From: Siderastrea radians
Taxonomy: Eukaryota; Cnidaria; Anthozoa; Scleractinia; Rhizangiidae
Length of the DNA: 64,000 bases
Direction: 5' to 3'
Assembly: GCA_964017195.1 (NCBI GenBank)
Contig: OZ024890.1
Location: 19,539,701 to 19,603,700, forward strand
Shown here piece by piece: positions 10,898 through 23,695 of the stretch. A program made the position numbers and the translations under genes. Below the pieces are notes generated by a model. That model saw nothing but the letters and a program-made list of their open reading frames with translations. It made no database searches and had not been told where the DNA came from. Within the stretch, counting starts at the first letter, position 1. The number at the start of each line of letters is the position of its first letter.

Positions 10898-13800
10898 CTA
10901 GAACACTTCCCAACTCTTCGGTTCCTTGACCGTTTTCTTGGGCGGCTTGAAAGTGAGGTCATGCTGTCTCACACGCTCTCGAGCCCGCTCTAATTCAGAT
11001 ATGGTCAACGGATGTTCCAGGATGGTTCGCAGTAACTTGGCAAAGAACGGTATGTACGACATGAAACCAATGAAGTCGATAAACCCTGAAAAGGAAACGA
11101 AAGGGAAAATGGAAACATGCAAGAAACGACATCTCCCATAACATGTCCGTTAATCCTTGTCATTAAATTCAACCCTTTTAGCCCTAACAGTGATGAAAAT
11201 AAAACTTCTCTTTACATTATCACTGCTTGTTCAAACATTCAAGTGATGAGAATAAATGAAACAATCTCAAAGGATAAGATGTCTTCATATTTAGACAAAT
11301 TCTTCTTCATAGTTCCATAAGAAATGTATGGAAGACAGTAAGGAGAACGTGCATTTTTATATCAGGGCTTTTTAATCTCGGTTATTGGATTTTTAGCTTT
11401 CTTTTTGGTTCACCGCACATTGATTTTTGCGTCACGAGGAAATTGGATGCCATGGCAAGTGCTGCGGTGTTTGAACGTTTTGTTCAAAAATACGGCAACG
11501 ACTGCCACAATTGAGAGTTCAGAACAGTTATTCCACTCGTGCTTGTTGGATAGGAGACGATAATCAACTCGGCGCATAATTTGTAAACTGGAATCCAAGA
11601 CGCGTTCGTGGCTATGTTAACCAGTGTTAAGGGAGATGCCTCCTTCTGTTACTGCGCATACGTTCTGCGCATCTCAGATATTCGGGTTTCTCAAGGAATT
11701 TGCTCCCTAATACAACAATAGTTTTGCGCGGTTTATGACTATGTGGAAAAAGCAGATCTTAGCGAGGGCTATCAGAATCCAAAAGAAAAGTGGCGGTAAC
11801 CACGCATGTTTCAGAGATAATTGAGCTTAAATTTGGAAAGAACTTGCCATACATTCTTTGTATTTTAACGCTTTTTTATAATTATTATGGTTGCTTAATT
11901 ATCTCTGAAAAATACGTGGTTAACCACATTTCTTTTTGGATTCCAATAACCCTTGCTAAGATCTACTTTTTTCCCCGTAGTCGTAACCTTTGGAAAAATA
12001 CATCTTTATTAGGAGGCACCGTCCTTAAACATGTTAATTACCATGGCAACATTGCACGACATACTACTCAACATTTTTTAATCGGCAGCAACATCATTTT
12101 GTTAACCGTTCGTCAGTGGCTCTACAATCAGCCAGCGAAAAATAAAGCTGTAACTGGTTTGAACCCAGGAGTCACATCATAATTCAGTAAATTGTGATCG
12201 TCCAGGTGTGTAGTCCTGAGAAGGACTGTTTGAGGTGACAGTGACTGACGTTTCAACAACCTGAGCGGAAGTCATCATCAGAGTCAAGTGAGCTGTGAAA
12301 CGTCAGTAGATGTTATAAGTCTCTGGTCGTTGTCCTGATTGGTCGACGATCTCTTGATGTTATTGGTCGTCTGTCAGTTAAGCCGTGACGTTATTGGCTG
12401 TGAAGACTGTTAATCGTGATTGGTGCGTTTCGATCCGTCTTTTGTTAGTCAAATGTCCGTTGGTCTATTGTTAGTCAAATAAGTGGGTTTGTCTATTGTT
12501 TGTCTGTCTTGTTATTGTCGGCAATCAGTCGTTTGTAAGGTGCAGGTAGCTGTTGGCAACGGTTCAGTGGTGTTTGCTTTAAGTTAGTAAACCAGCTTTC
12601 CAGAGTGATTCGTTGATAGTAGTCCGTACTGTAGGTAACGCATTCAGCAGAGTGCCAGTCGATTCTGTGGTTTGTTTTTAAATGGTGCTCGGCAATGTGA
12701 TTGTTGATATCACCATTTCTAGTCGCTCGTTTGTGTTCAGTCAGTCGGACGTTCAAATTTCTGCCGGTCTCACCAATATAAGTGGCCTGGGAGTCGCAGC
12801 ATTTGATTTTATAAACCGCCCCCCGTCTGTCGTTCGGTTTGTCTTTGTCTTTAACGTTCGTCAGTAGCTGTCCTAAAGTAGTGATAGGTTTGTGAGCAAC
12901 GCGGATGTTGTAGGGTTGTAGGATTCGTGCGATAGTTTCAGAAGTCCCTTTGTTGTAAGGTATGGTTGCAGTAGTATTAGGTGTCGCGTTAGTGTTCGTA
13001 GTGTTTGGTTCGGAGTTTCTGTAAGTGTTGTGTCTAATAAAGTCCCGGTTGTAACTGTTCTTGTTAAAAACGTTGTCTAAGTACTTGTTTCGTCCGTTAA
13101 GCTGTCAGGTGAGTCACAAACTAGTTGCGCGCGTCTTGTCAGGGTCCGCATAGTCGTAGCTTTGTGAGAAGTTGGGTTGTAAGATGATTGGTCGAGTAGT
13201 CTGTCGGTATGTGTCGGTTTTCTGTAAATTCTCGTCCGTAGTTCGTTATTGTCGCGGGTAACTGTAAGCAGTCTAGACAAGGTATTTTACCATTTTCCTC
13301 GATCTCCTTAGTAAACTGTATGTCGGCGTTTTGTCCGTTGAGGTGTTCGTGAAAATCGTCGAATTCGTCTTTGTGTACGGCTGTAAAGGTATCGTCAACG
13401 TAACGTAGCCAGAGTGGTAGTGTTCGTTTGTAAGTTGGGAAACGCGCACCGAATCAAAAGAGAGTGTTTCCACCGGCATTTCGAGATACCAAATTATCCA
13501 ATTACAGACAACGCTGTAAAATTATCACGTGCTAAGCACGTGCAGTTGTGTGAACTCACCAAACTCATCACGTGCTCCTTCAAGCACCTCCTTGGCTGTC
13601 TGCAGGTCCGCCCCTATCTCTGTTTCCATAGCAGCAGACACCATCACCAGCAGTTCCCCAGCGTCCAGTCTATTGTCGTCATCTTCATCAATCGTTTTGA
13701 ACATTTCCTTTGAAGAAAAGAATTGATTTCGCAAACAAAAAGTATTGAAACAAACAAGTTCCATCTTAGCAGCAAAGTTGATTCTTATCTCCGAGTTAAA

Positions 13801-16800
13801 CATGTTGGATTAGAAATCACCTATTAGGAGATAAATTGCAAAAAAAGCTTGAAGCTTTCGCTTCATCAGAAGAGGAAAACTAGAGCTGAACAGAGTCGGG
13901 GTACGACCTTCCAGCACTCTTCAATAATCTTCTGTCGCGTAGTCACATGACTTGCTGAAGAGGTTTCTGGGACAGAAGCGAAAGCTTCAGGCTCGGTTCA
14001 ATATCGATGTTTGAAAAAGTGATCTCTAATCTATGTAAGTGCCATCTTGGTGCGAAAAAAAGTTGTCTTCAAAGTTGTTGAGCTACATTTATTGTATACC
14101 GTATTTTATACGAGTAAAATGCATTGAACACTACGTTTCCGTACTATAGTTAGCACAAGGGATATACGAATCGAGGGTTTTCTCGTTGCGGAGGGTAATT
14201 TGAGCATAGGGACTGTCACAGGGGAAACTTCTTTTGCAAAATAAAACAAACCCGCTTCAAGAAAAATAAGGGGGAATTTACCTTAAAAATGACAATATGC
14301 TGAGCCAAATTTTCCAGATCTAAAGCTAAAGATGCATCCTCGGATTCAGTTCTAAAAAAGAAAACATGCATTTCCAGTCATAAATAAATAACTTTCTTGG
14401 TGATAAATGATATAAAATAGCAGAGTAACAACTCAAAGGAACTTCATCCTTCTTACTTGATTCCAGAAATTCGATCGTTAAGAGCACAGATTGCAGTAAA
14501 CTCCCTTTTGTCAATAGTCTCGTCTTTGTTTAAGTCAAACACCTGAAAAAGAATAAAGCAAGGTCATAAAACATCGCCCATATCGATCCAATAGCACAGT
14601 AGCAATGCTGGCCTTGAATAGTTTATCTCTGTGGGGAAATGAATGCTATACACAACCTCGTAGTTGTTGTAAAATATTCCTCCTCCCCCTCGTTCCTTCA
14701 CAAGTTGTTGCTGGGAGAATCATTGTTAAATTGAGGTGGCGTTTCCATCTCGGAAGCCTTTTTTCAGAAAAACTTCCACTGGAATGAATACAGTGCTTTC
14801 ATTTAACCACAAATCCCGGTTATGTCGGTTGGCAGGCAAATGGAACCGCAGATTTTCTGAGAATTTTAGTTGGCAGTTGTGGACTACGTTCTGAGCTAGC
14901 CCTGAGCTAGTGCTCTTTCCTTGTTCATAACAGAACAGAACGGAACGAAACGCCGGAAAGTACCATTTGTCGCTATATACTGGCAAGGAAACACCGGATA
15001 GGAGGCTCCTGAATCGTACCGAACTGGAGTACTCAAAAATTTGAATGGTAAGCGGTTAAACATCTCCTTTGGCTGGTACGCTGATTTGGAAAAACTGTTA
15101 CCACTATTTAACGTCCTTATCGTTTTTTTTTCTTCGGCAAACTGAAAACACCCATGGAACTTCCAATTGTTGGGAAATTATCACCGAAATTTTCAAGCAA
15201 ATAGCAGGGGCTCCAGGCAGTTTACGAAGTTGCCTTTTACCTCGACCAGCTGAGGTGTGATCCCCGAGCGGAAACTTAAAATGTGACGTGTTCGTCTCGA
15301 AAGGAAATATAAAGTGACTTGGGAGTTGGTGTGGAAAATTAAAAAAAAAGTACCTGAACGAAATGTTTAATATCATGTCTGGAAACAGAAGGTTGCATCC
15401 TTAGTTTGAGTTCCTGTAAGGTTACACTGCCATTTTTGTCTTTATCCACTTCATCGAACAGTAATCCAAACACATGACGCTGTTGGTCGTTGATAATGCC
15501 GTACCGTGCATCCTACAAGACAAAAATCCGGTTCATAAGTGGTAAGTATTGGACATGCTTGAAGTTAAGGCACCTCTACGAGCCAAACTAAAGTTGGCAA
15601 ACCTGTACTGGCATAATTCTAGAAATTGCAATTGGCATAAGCCAATTCAAATTTCTACAATAACTAAGCCTTGGTATTCCTTCTTTCTCCTGGAGGCATG
15701 GAATGCTAGGGTGATTTCCATTATGCCAGATGGACCGGTCAGAGACCAGTGGAACTAGCCAAGGGACTAGATGGAACGACAATGTTCGAAAGAAACAAAA
15801 TTTCCAACGGGACCGAAGCATCCCATTTACGTTTCGACCGAAATTTCGATTACTCCTCAGTGAAGTGGGACTGGAAACAAGCATTTTTGGCAATGGAACG
15901 GCAAGTTTCGGTCGGACCGGACCGACCGGTCAAAGAGGATCACTTCTGGAGGTGGACCACTTTTTCCAGAAAATTTCCACATGGACCGAAGCGTTCCATT
16001 TATATTTCGACCGAAATTTCCGGAAATTTTGGCATAATGGCAAGCACCCCTAGTGTAAGGTTACCTGGACCAAGAGTTTGTTCGCCATGACTCACTTACA
16101 TGTATACACCTGCACGAAGAAAAACGGTTGGGAAGAAACGTTCCCGTCTGAGGAAGAAGGTCAAGGGCAAAAAGAAATTGAACGGCCTAAGGTCAAAAGG
16201 TCGACGCACTGACCACCACACCCTGGCTAAAGATTTATTGTATCGCTTTAGAAACATAACCTTTGGAAATGCATCACGTTTGACTTACGGGTGTCAGAAA
16301 TTCCTCGCCTTCCGACTCTTTGCCTTCTGTGATCTCTGTTAAAAATGTCCTGAAACAAAACAAGAAAAGTGTTTTCAACGCTAAGAACGCTAAGTACCAA
16401 TACGAACGCGAGGAAGATGCAGCCGATAAAAAACACTGGAAAACACGAGAAAGCCAAGTTACGATTGTTTTTTTTTGCTTAGACTGTTTGCACAAAGATC
16501 AACTTTAAGATGCCCTCTACTATTGATTACTTACGAAGAGAACTTATTTCCACTCTTCTTGTCGTCTTCCGTTTTAGTTGACATAAAAATCCTGGGGAAG
16601 AGAAAACCGTTTTTGGTATTAGCAAAACGTACTACGCAATCCAGGAACAATAAACTCGTTATCGCCTGTTTGTAGTCAAGTTCTGTTATGACGGAAAACC
16701 TTTTTTGAGTGTCCGAAATGGCGAAAGATTTTTTCAGTAAATTTAAATAATTTGTGATTTTTACAGTGCAACCACACGAAGCGATGCTATCCAGACAAAA

Positions 16801-19800
16801 TTTTCAACACAAATTTTCAATTTAGCCAATCCAACCCCCCCCCCCCCCAAAAAAAAATTAACTGACTTCGGATTCTCTTGACCGGGACATATTAAAAAAT
16901 GTGCGCTGTATTTTGTTTCAAAATTTTGTTTTCGTGGCCTCGGTGCATGTGGTCGTACAGTTCGATCAACCAAATATTCTGAATCTGTCCACTGGACTTT
17001 CAGAACATACGTATTTACTAATGAAAGACGCAAGGCATGGGCAATCCACGGATGGCTTGCGTGAACGGAAAGAAAAAGTTAATTTCATTCACGCACATAA
17101 AGCCAGTTATATTCAAGTCCGCCGGTACTCACGCGTTATTTACGCAGCAGTGGAATTCATCTTTCTACTCAAACTCACCTGTTTGGCGGAGGTTTACCCG
17201 GCTGATATCTCGTGTCCACAACTTTTGGTTTTATTCCAAGCCACTCATCCAAATATTTATTTCTCTTCTCTTCTTTAGGTTCACCAGTTTCACTCGCATC
17301 ACCTTTCTTCGCTTCTTCCTCTTCTTGTGATTTCTTTGTCACTTTGTTTCTGTCTTTACCAGTCCTCTGATCAGCCGCCTTTCCTTCCTCTTTAAATCGT
17401 ATTTTTCCTTTCTTGACGTCTCTGCCAGGGGAGCTTCCCTTTGTCTTCGCAGCATATGTCTTTTTAGTCCCTCCTTCTTTGCTGTTCTCATTATTAAGCT
17501 TCCCATCAGCCAAATCAGCGGAGTCGCCGCCATCTTGGGTTTTCCTCTCGCTGAGCACAAGAGCTTTGCGAGCTTCGAATTCCTCCCGCCTTCCTTTGAT
17601 TGACACGCTGTCAAACTCGTCAACTGAACTCACGTCCGAATCTTCCTCCGCCCACTTTCCATCATTTTCGGCGCTTTCCAAATCAGTAGCAGACGAAAAT
17701 GCCTGGGTGCAAAAACAGCAATTAAGTATTAAATAAATTTCAGTGAATTACTAGGATTTCTCACACTGAAAAAAAAAAAAATCACACACTGTAAAGATAC
17801 GAGATCTTCACACGCGATGATGTCGATAATACCACATTCCCTAACATGTTTTCCCTTTACGAATTGTGTCGGTATATGATCGAAACATCTTCGGATCTTC
17901 TTCGGAAATCTTTAGCACTGTCCGGAAATCTTTGATTACCTTCAGAAACATTCAGAAAATGATCCCAAACATTAGACGAATGACCTTAGTACAATCTTAA
18001 GAAAAGTTTAATGTGTCTTAAAGATCTCCGGAAAATCGCAAAAATCATCCTTTATAGTGTAACGTTTGTGTAACAAACGAAGTACATGTAATGTTATGGT
18101 TTGTCGGCAGAAGCAGGCTTTGGAGCCCTTAGTACGGTGGCCCACAAGTATCACGGCAAAAGTTTCAAGTCAATACCGCACAATTAAAAAAATACGTCAA
18201 CAATTACTTTAGTTTAGTCCCTTCAGTTTTAGGTAACTAACTTTATTTTGAAATTGATGAAAAAACGATTTGGTAAACATGGAAAAAGATTTTAATCGCC
18301 ACAGCAAAAGTTTGAAAACTCCACGGCAAAAGTTTGTTAACACCACGGCAAAAGTTTGTGAACATCACGGCAAGAGTTTGCGAACACCACGGCAAAAGTT
18401 TGAAAACGCCACGGCAAAAGTTTGAAAACGCCACGGCAAAAGTTTGTTAACACCACGGCAAAAGTTTGTGAACATCACGGCAAAAGTTTGCGAACACCGC
18501 GGCAAAAGTTTGAAAACGCCACGGCAAAAGTTTGAAAACGCCACGGCAAAAGTTTGTGAACACCACGGCAAAAGTCTGTGAACACCACGGCAAAAGTTTG
18601 TGAACATCACGGCAAAAGTTTGTCGGCACCACGGCAGAAGTGAAATTTAAAGCGGAAATAAAGTCTCGTGTCATGATTAACAATGGCCAGTGACTGACCT
18701 ACGCGACTGTCCAAAGCTTTTACAGTTTGGCTTTTACAAGCATGTCTTTAAGGGACTTTCCTTTCCTGTAAGAGATCAAGGGAGGTTCCTTGAATATCTC
18801 TCTGAGTAATGGCTTGTTTTGTCGTTAAATGCCATTTATTGGAGGGTTTAACGTTCTTAGAGCCGTTTAAAATCTTTGTGCCATTGTGTGTGCTAGCTCT
18901 TTGGCAATTAGTTAGGTTTTCTGGCTCAGTTTAATTGCAAGATTCTTTAAAGCCACTTAAAAGAGTAATGTTTCCTGAAAGGATCCGCGAGTTTCTAAGT
19001 CCGTGAAATTCCATTTATTAAACCAAAGCAATCTGCCACCTGGGGAGCGCCGAGCGCTCGCAGAGCGTATTCAAAACAGGGAAATAATTAATCCTAAGGA
19101 AAGCAGATAAATCCACAACAACCGTCCTAATGAGCAGAGAAGACAAAACACCGAATCTTTGTTCAAAACTACAGTACATAGCGTGTACATGTATCTGTCG
19201 GAAAATGTTCTTCTTTATGGGGAGCAGGAAGGAGAAACTGATGAGAGTACATTCTTGACACCCCGCTTCACAGACGCCTTAAGCTAACAGACATTGACTA
19301 ATTTTGTCTCGACGGAAGGCTCATATATATTTTTCTTCCATTAGCCCGCTACGGACAAATAAAATGGACACTTTTCTCTGACCCGAGTGACATTAGCTGC
19401 CATAAAAATTTAACCTAGCTCAGCTTACTATTAATTTACGGAGAGTGGTTATCTGTGTACTGTGTACTGAATATTTTCATTTTAGTCCGTCTGGCTGAGC
19501 TGAAAGTGAAAATGTTAGTGCAAAGTAAAGTTACAGACTATTTAAATAGACTATGTTGTGCCATAAACCAGGATATTTAAATAATTAATCCAGTCCCAAA
19601 TTCAGACCTGCCTCTGACGGCTAAGAACAGTGAATAGACATTTCTTTTCTAATTTGCCGTAGATATTGTGAGTCTGATCCGAAACTTTGAGCAAATAAGA
19701 AATATGAACAACTATTTCAATTATTTTCCCTTTAATTCGAGCAATTATATACAATGAGCTTTAGTGTGTTTTAATGTCAGGTATAGCACTATTTTTCCTG

Positions 19801-22800
19801 TCAGCTTTTTGAGGAGCGGGGCACGACTGAGGGAGTAATAATTAGAATCTCCTTCAGTGCTAACGTTATAACATTAATTCTGGACTTAGTCTTCTTTGTA
19901 AAATATGTTAAATTGTGTGTGCGTCTGTGTTTGTGTGGTGAAGTGTTAAACAGTAGGCCAATCTTTTACAATATTCTTTCACTTAAATTGAATTGCTTGT
20001 ACGTCTTTTCTCTGCTTATGGACAGAAAAAATGAAAACTTCAAGGATGGTATCGGATGATTTTAAATTACTATCTTTAAATGTAAGAGGCCTAAGTAATT
20101 TTAAAAAAAGGCGAGCAGTGTTTACATGGTGCAGGAAGCAAAAAGCAAGCATTATATTTCTTCAAGAAACGCATTCGACAATAGATAAAGAAAAACAATG
20201 GAAAGCTGAATGGGGCGCTCCAATAGAATTTGCCCATGGGAGTAGCAATGCGAGAGGTGCTGCTATTCTGTTGCGTAACGGCTTTGATTGCAAAATAAAG
20301 CGAACGATTGTTGATCCCATGGGAAGATACATCGGCATAAACGCCGAAATTAAGGATGAAAATTATCTTCTGTTCAATGTTTACGCACCTAACAATGATA
20401 GTCAATCTGAAAAGTTTTATGAACATATTGTTAATGTCCTTAAAAAGGAAGATCAAATATACGAAGACAGAATAATTATTGGGGGCGATTTTAATTGTCC
20501 TTTAAACCCAAGCTTGGATAAAATGGGAGGGCTTTTGACGACAAGAAAAAAGATCGTTGACCAAATAGAGAATATTCAAAATATATTTAATGTACATGAC
20601 GTCTGGCGGATTAAACATCCAAATCAAAAAAGCTCTACATGGTCACAAAAGTCCCCTTTCATTTTCTGTCGATTGGACTATTGGCTTATATCGGATTCTT
20701 TGCATGATATGTCCGTTTATTTTCTATTGATTATTCTAAAAGACGTGCGAAAGCTAATAGGGAGGAGGAGGAAATGATGCAAAAGAAATATCAAGATGCA
20801 CAAGCTAAATTTGAACAAAATCCATGTGTAGAAACCAGAAAGGTACTGGAGGAATGTAAGATGGGGTTAGAAAGGTTCTATGATAAGAAAACTGAAGGTA
20901 TAATTGTGCGCTCGAGGGCAAGATGGCACGAGCATGGGGAAAAAAGTAACAAATATTTTTTAAATTTAGAAAAACGAAACCACACGAGAAAACATATTAG
21001 GAAGCTGTCTCTTAGCGGGGTGATTACAACAGACCATAAGCAGATATTGAACTCGGCTTCAGATTACTATAAAAATCTGTACAGTAGTAAGAGCAATTTA
21101 GGTCAACATGAATCGTTTGTTTCTTTTTTTAAAAAACTGAATATCCCAAAGCTGAACGAAGAACAAAGAACAAGCTGTGAAGGACTTATATCTAGGGAAG
21201 AGTGTAAGAAGGCAATTGAAATGTTCGAGAACGGTAAAACACCAGGAAATGATGGAATACCTATTGAATTTTATAAGAAATTATGGGATACGTTAGCAGA
21301 TCAACTGGTCGACGTTTTTAACTACTCGTTCCAGCTAGAGGAAATGACAACGTCACAAAGGCAAGCAATTATTACCCTTATTGACAAGAAAGGAAAGGAC
21401 AGATCCTACTTAGAAAACTGGAGACCAATCTCTTTGGTTAATGTAGATGCAAAAATTGCCTCCAAGGTCATTGCCAATAGAATAAAATGCTGTCTCCCAG
21501 ACATTATTCACCATAACCAATCTGGCTTCATAAAAGATAGATTTATTGGAGAGACAGCTCGCTCAATACTTGACATCATAGACTACACAGAACGCTCTGA
21601 AGTGCCAGGAATGATGATATTCATTGACTTCGAAAAAGCATTTGACTCGATCGAGTGGTGTTTCCTTTATGAGTGCTTAGAAGCTTTTAATTTTGGCCCG
21701 GAATTTATAAAATGGGTGAAAACGTTTTATAAAAATGTCTCTAGTTGCGTAATTAATAACGGTGTAAGCTCTCCTTTGTTCAAGTTGGAAAGAGGAGTAA
21801 GACAGGGAGATCCATTGTCACCTTACCTTTTTGTCGTTGCCATTGAAATTCTGGCTATTTCTATCAGATCGAATACCAAAATAAAGGGTATTACAATTGG
21901 TGATAATGAAACAAAGCTGCTTGCCTATGCAGATGATATGACTGCATTGCTATCAGATATTACCTCTGCGAAGGAACTGTTAGACAGTCTTAACACTTTT
22001 GAAAAGTTTTCAGGTTTGAAAATGAATGTCTCTAAAACCAAAGCCATGTGGATCGGAACAATGAAGAATTCTGTAGAAAAACCTTTGGGTTTGGAATGGT
22101 GCACGACTGTTAAAAATTTAGGAGTACAATTTTCCTGTGATCAGAAAGTGGTATCTTCGCAAAATTTTCAGGAAAAGTTAGACAAAATTCAGAAAGTTAT
22201 CAATATCTGGAACATGAGAGGCTTATCTTTATTTGGGCGAGTGACAATTATTAAAACTTTTTTGATACCTAAACTTTTGTACCTATCATCGATAATCCAA
22301 ACCCCAATGGAAATCATAAAAAGGATGGAAAGAATGTTTTTTAAATTTCTATGGAAAGGACCAGACAAGGTCACGCGACATTCTGTTATAAATTCAGTTA
22401 AAAATGGGGGGTTGAACCTCATGGATATTGAAACCCAAATTAAAGCATTGAGACTCTCCTGGATTCCGCGCATTTTAGATAGTACTAGAAAAGGACCCTG
22501 GAAGTCGTATTTTAATCATTATTTGAAACCTTATGGAGGAACCTTTCTATTAAAATGCAATTATGAATTCAAGGATCTGACCATTTCACTAAACGGTTTT
22601 TATTCAGACTTGCTTCTTTGGTGGGAGGAGTTTAGAAATACATTTTCCGATAATAATTATGCACAAAGAATTGTTTGGAACAATAAAGACATTAAAATAG
22701 ACAACAGATCAGTCTTTTATAAATCGTATTATGACAAAGGGATTGTTTTCGTACGTGACTTGATGTTTGAATCCGATAATAAGCAGTCTCATGATTTTTA

Positions 22801-23664
22801 TAAACAAAAGGGTCTTAAAACGGATTTCCTGACATGGACAGGTTTAAGACTATCAGTTCCGAAAGAACTCAGGTCGTGCGAACCGCTACCTGAAATTGAC
22901 TTGGTAAATTTCAAACATAATAATATACAATTCGACGTCTACAGGGCTAAGTGTAAGCATTTCTATAAGCTGTTAATAACAGCTAAGGCTAAATTGCCTA
23001 ATATGTCAAAGAAACTAATTTCGGATTTTGACATTTCAAACTCTTTGGAGGAAATATACTCACTTCCACAAACTGTCGCAAGCGAAACGTATATTTGGTC
23101 CTTCCAGTACAGAGTGCTTAATTATATATTGTACACAAATGCAAAACTTTTCAAAATAGGTTTATCGTTGAATGATAAATGCACTTTCTGTGACTCTTCA
23201 AAAGAAGAGCTGCATCACCTCTTTTTTGAATGCTCCCATGTGCAAATCTTTTGGAAAACATTCTCCTCTTGGTGGTTTGAACTTGTTAAGGAAAATATTA
23301 CTTTGACTTTAAAAGATATTATACTTGGGCTTACAAATAGGACCGATATTATAAACTATCTTATAATTCTCGGAAAACTGTGCATTTGGGAATATAGAAA
23401 AGCTGGCATATATCCTGACTTTAATATTTTTCTTAAAAAAGTTAAAAATAAGTTTGAAACCGAGAAGTATATAGCAAACAAAAATGGGACGTTTGCAAGT
23501 TTCAGGAAAAGATGGGAAGCAATTCTTGCTAAATTTCTATAGATATTGGTATTGTTTAGCCTTGTTCTCTTTATATAGAAAGATAAATGCATATTTGTGC
23601 CTATTGTGTCTGTGTGTGTTTTCGTGTGACGGTTTTCGTTTTTGGTAATTTTTTAGTTGTTTGC

Positions 23665-23695
<31 letters not shown>

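Larger units (their letters stand above)
19588..23690 (+). mobile_element. L1/Tx1-type LINE with 18-bp TSD and poly(A)
   Basis: The insertion is flanked by AGGATATTTAAATAATTA at 19570-19587 and 23691-23708 and ends in a 27-A tail (23664-23690). The opposite arm of the host foldback (about 24660-24700) preserves the uninterrupted site. It contains an endonuclease frame (20031-20777) and an RT frame (20774-23542), described separately. About 440 bp of 5' leader precedes the first ATG, and no separate ORF1 is visible. The long perfect TSD and intact tail suggest a young insertion. Confidence 0.92.

Noticed and set aside
15730..16090. Two overlapping plus-strand frames of about 110 codons
   Set aside because: They are generated by the GACCGAA repeats of the MITE at 15706-16053.
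18299..18650. CRISPR-like array of short repeats
   Set aside because: Units are directly adjacent with no unique spacers, and the genome is animal.
18243..18683. Minus-strand frames encoding repetitive FAVVFTNFCRGV-type peptides (also 25515-25854)
   Set aside because: They arise from 22-bp tandem DNA repeats that are open in several frames at once, and the same happens in the inverted arm. No start context, splice sites or domain.
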